Source: Prosopocoilus inquinatus
Taxonomy: Eukaryota; Arthropoda; Insecta; Coleoptera; Lucanidae
Reading direction: 5' to 3'
DNA: 64,000 nt
NCBI GenBank assembly: GCA_036172665.1
Contig: CM069873.1
Coordinates: 44,548,001 to 44,612,000 of the forward strand
The notes under the pieces: model-generated
The model's input: the letters and a program-made list of their open reading frames with translations, nothing else
What the model was told of the DNA's origin: nothing
Database searches by the model: none
Position numbers and translations under genes: made by a program
In this document: positions 1-9,564 of the stretch, piece by piece
Layout of the letters: each line of letters opens with the position of its first letter
Numbering within the stretch: the stretch's first letter is position 1

Positions 1-1549
1 AGTAATGTAGAATGAATCCTTTCTACAGGCGAATTAGAATTGCTGTTATAGTTCGTGGTATAATGCAATTCGATCTTGAATAGGGCGCAATATTCTTTAA
101 ATACATTGTTCTTAAATTCTTTACCTTCGCCGCACACAACCTTTTTCGGATAACCGTACTGAGCAAAATAATGACGTAATTTATTCAGCACAGTTATACA
201 GGTGGTATCTTTAATGAAGTAGGCTTGAGTGTAGCGTGAAAACAAGTCGATTATCGTTAGGAATTTATTATTTTCGAAACTGAACGTATCGATGTGGATT
301 ACATCAAAAGGTCTTTTGGCTAACATGGGTCCTGAAAGTTGAATCTTGTAGGGGTTTCTGTCATATTTATTTATGAGGCAGGTCTCGCACTCATTAATGA
401 TTTTATTAATTTTTGTTTTCATGTCCGGCCAATAATATTTTTGTTTTAGGTGGTTATAAGTTTCCAAAACTCCGTTGTGATTATTAGTGTGATGTTCATT
501 GATTACTTTTACCTGATCGTCTGATTTTTCTAAATCTACGGCGAGAGTGTTGCATTTTATAATTTGTATGTTATTGCTAATGGCGTTTTGAGCTGTTTCC
601 CTAAAGACATCTTCTAACTCCTTGTCTTTGAAATAAACACCGTACATGAGCTTAGGGTCCACAATTTCTCTTATTGCGCGTGAAATGTTCTCTTCATTTT
701 TCTCCGTTTTGGTGCTAGTTACCCAAATTGAAGTTTTCTGACACTTAAACGTCACAAACGTCAAGTGATGCATATAATGTTCTCTTCCTCGTCTCCGTGT
801 CTTATCGAAATTTCATGGTTATGTTTCGAGAAGGGTTTCTTGTAATCAATTTTGTATTGGTCTCCTAATTTTAATATTAGACGGTGCATAAATTGATTAA
901 TCGGTTTATCAGATATTGCCATTGTAAATACGGGTTCTTCGATTGATATGTGCTGAGTGTTGCTGGTTTCTTCTTCCACATTTCTTTCTCTTGTTGCGTC
1001 ATTATTTAATATTTCGTCACATTCTTCTAGGGTTAGTTCTTCCGGTTGATCAATGTTAGGAAAAATGGACAGAAGGTCCAGATCGGGTTCCTTAGTGGTT
1101 TCTTTTATGTTAATCTCAACACGTGATAGCGCGTCCGCGACTGAGTTTTCTTTACCCTTTTTATATTGTGTTTTGTAATCGAATTCCTCGAGTCTCAGTC
1201 TCCATTTGAGTAATCGCGAGTTCGGGTCCTTAAGTGAAAATAACCAAACTAACGGTTTATGATCGGTCTCTATGATGAATTGCTTACCGTAAATATAGGG
1301 GCGAAAATGTTTCGTTGTTTCTACGATAGCTAGCAATTCACGTTCAATAGTAGAATAGTTCCGTTCCGCGCTATTTAGCGTTCTTGAATAAAATGCGATC
1401 GGTTTATTGTTCTGTGATAACACGCCACCTATGGCAACGTTGGATGCATCGGTTGTTATATGGAACGTTTTTTCGAAATCGGGGTAAGCTAATATGGGGG
1501 CGTTAGTTAGTAGTTCCTTACATAATTGAAAGCATTGGTAGGGAACCAC
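1..1549 (-). pseudogene. Gypsy-1 partial pol: RNase H and integrase of a Ty3/Gypsy retrotransposon
   Basis: The minus strand encodes the connection and RNase H domain (761-1549: TTDAS, IERELLAIV, TDHKPLVW and ADALSR motifs). After an 80-bp insertion it continues in the same sense as an integrase: an H2C2 zinc-binding segment around 360-480 (HHTNNHNG, CETC), then the first core Asp (IDTF, near 290-300) and the SNSPVER motif with the catalytic Glu near the window edge. The reverse transcriptase is missing; the copy stops at about 1540 where a plus-strand retroelement begins. At codon 129-131, where Gypsy integrases have the second catalytic Asp before x-G-x-E-F, this copy reads Gly (VCGEGKEF), so the integrase would be dead even without the insertion. 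Family assignment is firm; the Asp-to-Gly reading rests on alignment by eye. Confidence 0.88.
696..775. repeat. 80-bp insertion flanked by a perfect 12-bp direct repeat
   Basis: AATGTTCTCTTC occurs at 684-695 and again at 776-787, bracketing 80 bp that interrupt the Gypsy-1 pol frame. Removing the 80 bp and one repeat restores an open frame. The same 80 bp recurs at about 2638-2717, so it is a dispersed sequence. It has a short internal inverted repeat (CACTTaaACGT / ACGTcAAGTG). No TIRs and no poly-A tail. Confidence 0.85.
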
Positions 1550-1957
1550 CAGATGAAGTTAGCCATCCCCAAATTGGGCTGCGGATTGGACGGACTAGAC
1601 TGGAGAGTAATTCGAAGTATGCTGGAAGTCACCTTCCACAGAACGGGAATTGAAGTCCTAGTCTGTAGCCACCTCCCACAGGTAACAGTCAGCAACAGCA
1701 AAACCGTAGACTGCTACTTCTTCCAGACGAGAAGTTGCAAGAATGGGCCAGCATGTAGATTCCGACATCCTCCTTCAAGACTATCCCCAGGAACATTTCG
1801 AGACGAAACGTTTTTAAGAAGGGGGCAGTGTGGCGCGCCACCCAGCTCACCACGTCACACTGAAGGCGTCAAGAAGTCGGTCGCCGGGCTGTCTATACCG
1901 AACAAACTCGACTTTTCTAGCATCTACGAAGATGGAACAAACGAGAAGGCAGCGTAG
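1545..1957 (+). pseudogene. 3' accessory ORF of an LTR element: truncated macro domain plus CCCH zinc finger
   Basis: The plus-strand frame from about 1550 encodes the C-terminal third of a macro domain of the TARG1/OARD1 type: KLAIPKLGCGLDGLDW, followed by a helix and a final beta strand (IEVLVC). The Asp of GCGLD corresponds to the catalytic Asp125 of human TARG1. About 25 residues later comes a CCCH finger (CYFFQTRSCKNGPACRFRH, spacing C-x7-C-x5-C-x3-H), a class that usually binds RNA. The first codons (1526-1545) belong to Gypsy-1 in the other strand, so the true 5' part, with the ADP-ribose P-loop half of the domain, is lost. The frame runs into a polypurine tract and LTR at 1816-1829, placing this ORF at the 3' end of a retroelement. 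Confidence 0.75.
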
Positions 1958-2142
1958 AATATAAAATCGGCCGGAGTTGATTCAGGAGTCAGTCGAATTC
2001 TAAATAGCGACGTCGTGATTTAGTGTGTAAATAAATTGTTACAAATAAATTAGATTGTAAACATTATTAAATTACGGTTAAGTTTTTTTACCGAGTGTTT
2101 TATTCAATTAAATAAATTAATTTAAACCCTAGAAACGTAACA
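1816..2142 (+). mobile_element. Polypurine tract and 3' LTR of the macro/CCCH retroelement
   Basis: AAGAAGGGGGCAG (1816-1828) is a typical polypurine tract and is followed at once by a 314-bp stretch that begins TGTGGCGCGCC and ends CGTAACA (1829-2142), the TG...CA ends of an LTR. The LTR holds AT-rich sequence with AATAAA-like signals near 2030-2110. No second LTR copy lies in the window, so the 5' part of this element was lost at the Gypsy-1 junction. Confidence 0.7.
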
Positions 2143-2637
2143 ATACGTATCGCGAAGTCAATCCGGAGACACACTGTATGACGTCCCACTTCACAAAGAT
2201 AAAATTTTTGAAACAAACAAGAAAAGACGGCAAAGTACTGACAATACATTAGAAATCAACAAAAACAAAAATCGAAAAAAAATGCTTATGGACTTAACAT
2301 GTTCTTTCCCTGTACAGTTATTTTTCTTTATTTAATATTTTGAAACTGAGCATGGTTTTCGACTTTATATTATATATTTTTGATAGTACAGACTAAAGTG
2401 TACAAGATACCATCAGAAGCAGAAATTTTGGACTTAGCACGTTCTTTCCCTGTACCCTTCAAATTTAATCTTATTTTTTGCGTTTGCGCAAAAGTAATCA
2501 TTGACTGAAACACTATCGCAATATTTATTTTATAGATCATCGTTCCAACCGTTTCGCAAATATCAAAATCCACTACTAGATTTCACAAGACAGTCTCTCT
2601 TATCCGGCCTGCGCAATTTGTTTATTTAGTTCGAATT
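2143..2637. other. Non-coding stretch with an internal direct repeat
   Basis: No credible gene. A motif of about 28 bp (GGACTTA..A.GTTCTTTCCCTGTAC) occurs at about 2290 and again at about 2431 in direct orientation. Otherwise unassigned. Confidence 0.4.
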
Positions 2638-3536
2638 TTCTCCGTTTCGGTGCTAGTTACCCAAATTGAAGTTTTCTGACACTTAAACGTCACAAACGTC
2701 AAGTGATGCATATAATTTGTTCACATATTAGGTATACTCGTTTTAGAAATGCTGGGTTTGCCACAATAGCGTCATCGTCAAGTAGCTAATGCCCATCTAG
2801 GTCAAGTTATGGTTGCATCAGAAATTGATCTAAAACGAATAGTTTGTGATTGGCAAATTGGTACACAGAGAAAAGAAAAATGTTAAATCAACATCATTTC
2901 CGTTTGGATATATGAGGCGTTTACGGAAATTCCAATCCGATTAATCCGATCATTATTTTACTCACTCTTCCACGCACGACATCTATGCGGTCTCTCTCAC
3001 TCTTTTCTACTCGGGTTAATCGGATTGGACTTTCCGTAAACGCCCGTTCAATGCATTCATTTATTTAAAAGAAAATTAATGCTTGAATTAATGTAAAGTG
3101 TGCATTCATTCAAATAAAAAAATGCATCGACTGTATTCAAACAAAGAGTTTTCTGTGTGATGAAGACCGACTTTGCAGAAAAATAACTAAATTAAGGTTA
3201 AGTAAACAACACTTTGGTGTTGACGCGACTAAACCCTACTCTGGAGTAGGTGCACATTGCGTCAACACCAGCGTTGCCGCAGGGGAAATGAAAACGAATA
3301 TGTCAATGTCAAATACAGTATGCAGAAAATCTAAAACGAATACATATTTCGTTAACGCAGGTGACTTGCGGCGACCCAAGTTATCTAAAACGAATATACC
3401 TAATAAAAGACCACTGGCGGTGTTGCCTTGTGGAAAATAAAAACCGGCAACAGTGTCCTAGTTAAAAATTTGGTAACAGAATTGGCAAGTGTTTGAAACA
3501 AACGACAAGGTTAAACGTTCGGAACAAATCCCTGGT
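2638..3536. repeat. Dispersed repeat R39, copy 1, split by a MITE
   Basis: The flanks of the MITE at 2728-3403 (2711-2730 and 3404-3536) together match the palindromic repeat at 39170-39480 (AATTTGTTCACATATTAAAAG, GACCACTGGCGG, GGTTAAACGTTCGGAAC). Similarity stops at about 3536. The first 80 bp (2638-2717) is the unit that also interrupts Gypsy-1. Confidence 0.7.
2728..3403. mobile_element. MITE-A: 676-bp TA-flanked element with TIRs
   Basis: Ends are TTAGGTATACTCGTTTTAGA and, inverted, TCTAAAACGAATATACCTAA. The uninterrupted sequence exists twice elsewhere (39240-39290 inverted and 39336-39370), so the insertion site is known; the overlap is TA, as for Tc1/mariner-type elements. Inside are two further hairpins: 2916-3044 (GGCGTTTACGGAA...TTCCGTAAACGCC) and 3215-3270 (TGGTGTTGACGC...GCGTCAACACCA). 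No coding capacity. Confidence 0.8.
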
Positions 3537-3594
3537 TTGATGTAAATCTAAAAAATAAAATTTGTAACGTTGGTAACACTGAGAAGGAGTAAGG

Positions 3595-4245
3595 CACAGT
3601 ATACACATCAATCAGTAGGGACAGCCTGGGCTTTTCGCTCTTACCGTTTCTGAGAGCGCATGTGCGAAGTGAGCGGGCATTCACCAAGCGGCCGAGCGTG
3701 GCGCAACGGTCAATGGTTGATGGTCTCGTTCATGTAATCACAGGAGCTGAGTTTACTAATTCAACATAGCCATTGAACAGACATGCTTTTGGAGTGCCAA
3801 GCTTCAGCAGCTAGTATTCTCACATTAACCCTTTAAGAACACGAGTTGTTAACTTTCAATATGCTGAGTCTGCATCAGGGTCTGCATTCAGGCTCGGTGA
3901 TCACCTTAACATGGCCAAAGAGCGGACGTTCCGCCAGAATTCCGGCACACATTCAATATGGCCGTCAATTACCGATCAGCTGTTTTGGTGGATAAGTAAC
4001 CATTAGATTATCTTATCGAATTTCATCATGTTCCGACTCTTTTGAGCTCACTTGTAATTTTTCTAATAAAACAAGCTTTTGTTTTTTAAAATAAGAAGTA
4101 TATTTTACGAAATAAATAAGTCTTTTAAGTGGCGACATCTGGTAGCATTAGAATGACTGCCCGCCTACTTGGGTTCGGAAAATTGTAGTATGAACTTCAA
4201 AGGTGCCGACAGAAGCTGTCCCTACTGATTGATATCTATACTGTG
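3595..4245. mobile_element. MITE-B: 651-bp element with CACAGTATA termini
   Basis: Left end CACAGTATACACATCAATCAG (3595 on) and right end its imperfect inverse finishing TATACTGTG (4245), TIRs of about 31 bp including AGTAGGGACAGC. Directly repeated AGTAAGG flanks both ends (3588-3594, 4246-4252), a 7-bp target duplication, or 8 bp if one shared G is counted. Superfamily (hAT- or P-like by TSD length) is not certain. It sits in what may be the 5' LTR of Gypsy-2. Confidence 0.75.
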
Positions 4246-4443
4246 AGTAAGGTTGGCAAAAGGCTGGCGCGCACTCTGGTTCGGTGTGACGTTGGCGGAG
4301 AGGAGAACGAAGTAAGCGCAAATTTAATTAAATCTAGTTTTATTTAAGAACTCTCGGCTATCAGTTCTCAGAAGTGGGATTAATTAGTTTAATGAGTGAC
4401 CAATACAACCCGGAGTAAGTGAAAAGAAGAAAATAAGACAAAG

Positions 4444-5088
4444 GTGGGTGTTGGAAATAAGCTTCTAGTCAACCTAACCTCAATTAAGAAACGCGGGAAA
4501 ATGAACATGTCTGAGATGGAAGACGGAGAGGAGTATGTAGCACATGAGCAAGGCCCAGCGGCAAAGACGGTTCAGGTTATTGTAACTTCGGTGACACAGG
4601 CCATGAACATGCATCACAACGAGCACACCAAAATTGGTGAAATTGCCCCACTAATCCCAAAGTTTAGTGCTGGACCTGACGAATCGGTAGAATCTTGGAT
4701 TTTAAGAATAAAAACTACAAAATACATACAGAGTGAAAAATGAAACTATGCTACTCACAATAATATCAAAATTGTCAGGGTATGCTGAACAGTGGGTCCA
4801 CTCGAAACCATTACATGGTTCCCTGTCATTACATCAGCTAGAGGCTGAAATGAGTTCAATGTTCACTGTAAAAGAAGATATTGTAACCTTGACCAGGAGA
4901 TTTGAGAATCGAAAGTGGAGAAAAGGCGAAAAATTCATGATGTATTATCAAGACAAGATAATATTGGGAAATAAATTGAACTTAAGTGAGCCAATGTTAA
5001 TTACTTACCTGATTGAAGAGTTTGATAATCCAGCTCTGCAGTGCCAGGCCAAGATGTCTCGCTTCAATAAACTAACTGATTTACTTAC
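4444..5088 (+). pseudogene. Gypsy-2 gag, N-terminal part (frameshifted)
   Basis: Two overlapping frames (4444-4743 and 4733-5101) together resemble a Ty3/Gypsy capsid: a variable N-terminus, the PKFSAGPDESVESWILRI entry to the capsid fold, then LSGYAEQWVH, a helix-rich RFENRKWRKGEKFMMYYQDK and LITYLIEEF. A one-base shift lies near 4735-4745. The match to gag stops at about 5088 (NKLTDLLTV), where repeat sequence begins. A likely start is the Met at 4444 or the downstream Met at 4501. Gag forms the virus-like particle in the cytoplasm. Confidence 0.7.
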
Positions 5089-6196
5089 CGTCAAAGCATA
5101 ATGAAACAAAATTTTTCTAAAATCTTTCATTATGCTTTGACAGCAAGCATGGCCGCCTTGCATGGGGGACTCATTAGGAGCAAATCCCGCTTCAATTTGT
5201 CTATCCTACTGGAATGTTAGGTCAAAAAGCGATAGTAAGATGTCGCTATTTTATATGTTCATCATTCTTACATCGCAATTGCGAATAAATTGGGCAAGTC
5301 GTTTTTGGTCTGCAGTGGGAATGTCGAGCTACGTTTCTGCTGAAGAAGCCCCAAGCAGGGCTGAAACAGCTGTCCAGAGGCTGCTCGAGGTTCTCACTGC
5401 AATCAAAAACGATTTGCACAAAATTTTTCTAAAATCTTTCATTATGCTTTGACAGCAAGCATGGCCGCCTTGCATGGGGGACTCATTAGGAGCAAATCCC
5501 GCTTCAATTTGTCTATCCTACTGGAATGTTAGGTCAAAAAGCGATAGTAAGATGTCGCTATTTTATATGTTCATCATTCTTACATCGCATTTGCGAATAA
5601 ATTGGGCAAGTCGTTTTTGGTCTGCAGTGGGAATGTCGAGCTACGTTTCTGCTGAAGAAGCCCCAAGCAGGGCTGAAACAGCTGTCCAGAGGCTGCTCGA
5701 GGTTCTCACTGCAATCAAAAACGATTTGCACAAAATTTTTCTAAAATCTTTCATTATGCTTTGACAGCAAGCATGGCCGCCTTGCATGGGGGACTCATTA
5801 GGAGCAAATCCCGCTTCAATTTGTCTATCCTACTGGAATGTTAGGTCAAAAAGCGATAGTAAGATGTCGCTATTTTATATGTTCATCATTCTTACATCGC
5901 ATTTGCGAATAAATTGGGCAAGTCGTTTTTGGTCTGCAGTGGGAATGTCGAGCTACGTTTCTGCTGAAGAAGCCCCAAGCAGGGCTGAAACAGCTGTCCA
6001 GAGGCTGCTCGAGGTTCTCACTGCAATCAAAAACGATTTGCACAAAATTTTTCTAAAATCTTTCATTATGCTTTGACAGCAAGCATGGCCGCCTTGCATG
6101 GGGGACTCATTAGGAGCAAATCCCGCTTCAATTTGTCTATCCTACTGGAATGTTAGGTCAAAAAGCGATAGTAAGATGTCGCTATTTTATATGTTC
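5089..6196 (+). repeat. R312 tandem array: about 3.5 units of 312 bp
   Basis: Nearly identical units repeat with a period of exactly 312 bp; the landmark GGGGGACTCATTAGGAGC recurs every 312 bp from about 5165. Units 2 and 3 differ from unit 1 at very few bases (for example CGCAATTG/CGCATTTG). The array starts with a short inverted copy of its own motif (GTCAAAGCATAATGA at 5090-5104 against TCATTATGCTTTGAC at 5127-5141) and stops in mid-unit at 6196, where LINE-1 sequence begins. The 96-codon open frames in each unit are by-products of the repeat, not genes. Related copies lie at 13264, 32640, 34271 and 38665. Confidence 0.9.
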
Positions 6197-8800
6197 ATTA
6201 ATATTGTGGACGTCAGTTCGAAAGGAAATTTTATTGTAAAGATATGGAGGTGTTTTATTTTGAAGGATTTTATAAAAAAAGCAGAGCGGAATGAAATTGA
6301 CGACGTACAAGCATATTTAGCCAATTGGCTCTAGAAAATAAATGTGAGATATGATCTCTCCGTCTAATGCCATATATAAAGCGTAAACATGAGTTTTGAA
6401 CTCTCTGGATTTTTGAAATATCAATAGAGTCTAGGCATGGCCCATAGACTGTATCACAATAATTAAATTTAGAAAGTACCAAAGAGTTACAAAGCATTTT
6501 ACGAGTATAAGTGTTTAAAAATTCTTTACTATTGGCATTTTAAGTTTTCCAAAATAATTTTGTACTAATTTGCTCACATGAGTTTTAAATCTCAAATTTG
6601 TATCTAGATGAAGACCTAAGTTTCTAGCACACTCAGTTATGGTTAGAGGCGTATTAATGCATATATTAATATTGGGTAACGTTGAATTACGTGTTTTTTT
6701 TCCTTGCGAACACAAGAACGCATGACTTATTTGGATTAATAGCTAAACAGTGGTTCGTAGAAGAGTTAAATATTTTAGTTAAGTCTGAATTTATTTGCAT
6801 TAAGGCTTGAACTCCGTTTGCTGGATCGAAGTGGTGCAAAAGCTGAGTATCATCAGCGTATAAATAACACTTACAAAATTCAACCTCATTGAACATGAAA
6901 CTGTAAACTATAAATAGAGAACAATAATGGTCCTAAAATGCTTCCTTGAGGAATACCTGCCCCGATCTCCCCAACAGTTGACATATTTTGTCTATAAACA
7001 ACAAGTTTGCGTTCTGTTTTGAAGATAACAATTAAAAAATGAAATGGTTTCGTTACTAAAGCCAATAAAATGAAGTATCGCGAGTAGCAAGTTGTGTTTT
7101 ATACCATCAAAGGCCCTGGAGAAGTCGAGAAGGATCAACACAGAAACTCTATTATCATCTGTAGCCCTACAGATGTCATCCACTACCGAAGAGAGTGTGG
7201 TTGCGTAACTAAATCCAGGACGGAATCCAGACTGAAAGGATGGCAACAACTGATACCTGTTTAAATGCAAACGTAACTGTTCTGCTACACATTTTTCTAC
7301 TAGTTTTGACAGGACAAGTAAAATGCTGATGGGCCTAAGATCTTTGTAGTCGTTAGGATGAGATATCTTTGCTAAAGGCACCACATGTGCTTCCTTCCAA
7401 CAGTCAGGGAAAACGTTGTTGATGAAACAATAATTTACTATATGAGTAATGTAAGACAGTAAAAATGGACAACATAATCGTAACATATTATCGTAGCACT
7501 TATATTATCAGAACCACACGCTTTTGTTTTTATATTGTTAAGATATTTATTTACTACTTCCTCAGAGACAGCTTTGAAAGTAAATAATTCAGGGAAGTTT
7601 AAAAACGTAGTAGTTTTATAAGGAGAAATTAAATTACAGTTAGGGTTACGAATATTATTGCAATTAAAAAAATGTGCATTAATTTTATTTACATCACACA
7701 GGTGAGCAGGAATTTCAGTTGTTGGTTTTTTATTATAAACATTTAAATCACGCAGGTCCTTCCAGACCTGCTCAGGGGATTTAAACTGTAAGCTATAAGC
7801 AATATAGGCCTTCTTTTCTCTGCGGATAGCAGAAGTAGTAAAATTCCTTAGAAGCTTGTAATAATCGAATGACGCGCAGGTTTTAAGGTTTTTTGCTCTT
7901 TTAAATGCTTCATCACGCAATGATATTAATAATCGAATATTATCAGTTAACCATGGCAAACGAGCTTTATTAAATCTGCTTGTTTTCCAAGGAGCATGTT
8001 TATCGAAAAGAGAAGTAACATTAGAGTTAAAAAAATACAACATATCATTTATGTTGTCAAGTGTGAATAAAAGAGGCCAAGGAAACGATTGCAAATCAGC
8101 AACAAAATCAATGTACTGAAAATTATAAAAATCTCTAAAGGTGCGTGTTACAGGTCCCCTCTTAGACATATTCAGATTAAATGATGCGTACGTTAATAAA
8201 TGATCAGAAAATTCTAAAAGATTGTGAACCCCAGAGTTGATGACACCTAGTGAATTACCGACAAAAATATAATCTAATAGTGATGAATTTGAAGCATTAA
8301 TTCTAGTTGGTTCATCTATAATTTGCTTTAATCCGACTGAATCAAGTAGATTCTGCACCCTTTGGCTAGCTACGCTCCCACAATCCAGCAAATTAATATT
8401 AAAATCGCCCACACAGATAACTTTCCTGAAATTAAAAAAATTTGGAATATTTGTATTAGGGGGCCTATAAATAACTCCGAATGCTATGAAACCGCCAGTT
8501 ACCTTAACTTTGATCCACAATTTTTCATAATTTTCATCAGAGACCGTTTCAATTCAATAGAATGTGTGATTGATTACATTTTATAAAAACTCCTACACCT
8601 CCTCCTCGTCTACCATCCCTTCCATTAGCTCTAACAAGATGATACCCCGGAATGGAAAGTAATTCATTGTCTATTCCAGGCACCAACCAAGTTTCGGTTA
8701 TACCAATTATATCATACTGAACTGACAGGATGTTATAAGATCTCGAACTTCCTAGTTAAGGATCTAGCGTTAATGAGTGAAATAATTTCATCGGAGAGAA
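6197..8800 (-). pseudogene. LINE-1: broken non-LTR retrotransposon ORF2 (endonuclease + reverse transcriptase)
   Basis: Minus-strand fragments in several frames. From 8790 down they give an APE-type endonuclease (ITETWL, YRPPN, GDFNINLLD, SDH near 8190), a linker, then RT (LRPIS, SGFRPG, LLDFSRAFD, YLYADDTQLL at about 6850) and the C-terminal cysteine-containing tail (SCLRFIYGIRRRDHISH) down to 6199. Frameshifts occur near 7460, 6990, 6890, 6700, 6500 and 6290. The family is the same broad CR1/Jockey-like group as LINE-2 but clearly diverged from it. The 3' end is cut off by the R312 array and the 5' end by Gypsy-2 gag at about 8800; no target duplication found. Confidence 0.85.
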
Positions 8801-9564
8801 GCCTTTCCCACACAAATACGAAAACAGTGTCTAGTGTACTAAATCATACACAGGGAAAAATACGGAGTCAAATCTAACTCTTTTTTAACTCTTTTTGGTA
8901 GTTCCCTCGAGACCATCCATGCAAAGTGTTAGATTTAAAGTAGTTAAAATTTTTAACTCCGAGAAGGAGGTAAAGTAGGTAATTTCCACTTTACTACGAT
9001 TTAAATAACTAAATCAATGGAGAAACTCTACTCTTTTAACATGAACACTCATACATTAAAAGTGCAAAGTTTCATTGTTTTATTAGTAAAACCGCTCAGA
9101 ACAGTTGAAAAACAACTCCATTTTCTTAGTTAAACAACACCGAAGAAGATGAATTGTTTTCAGTATTTTTGTTAGTTTCTCACTAATATATGTAATATTT
9201 CATTGGGTTTTTAGTTAGATTACACTTAAAATTGGAAAAATAACACTGCTTATTTTGTTAAATAACTCTGAAGAAGAGGTATTGTACCCAATATTTTTGT
9301 TAAATTATAATTTTTTTTCATCTGTGAAATCTATGTAGGATAAAAATAATAGACTGTTAAATGAATAGAACATTTAATAAACACCTTACATAAGAAACTA
9401 GTTCCTAACTGAAATATTTTAAAAACTAAAGCGAACGTATAACTATAAATAAATTAAATTTTACTAACTCACAAAAGTAAGTATAATAAGAAAAGAAAAA
9501 AATACTCACAAAACTAGATATAACAAGAAAAGAAAAAATGACTCACAAATAAACTGAACGAAAG

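Noticed and set aside
5105..6196. CRISPR-like array
   Set aside because: Units are 312 bp with no spacers, and the genome is eukaryotic.
5162..6334. Four near-identical 78-96 codon ORFs in a row as a tandem gene family
   Set aside because: They follow from the 312-bp repeat period; the same ORF is broken in other R312 copies and has no domain or codon-level constraint visible.
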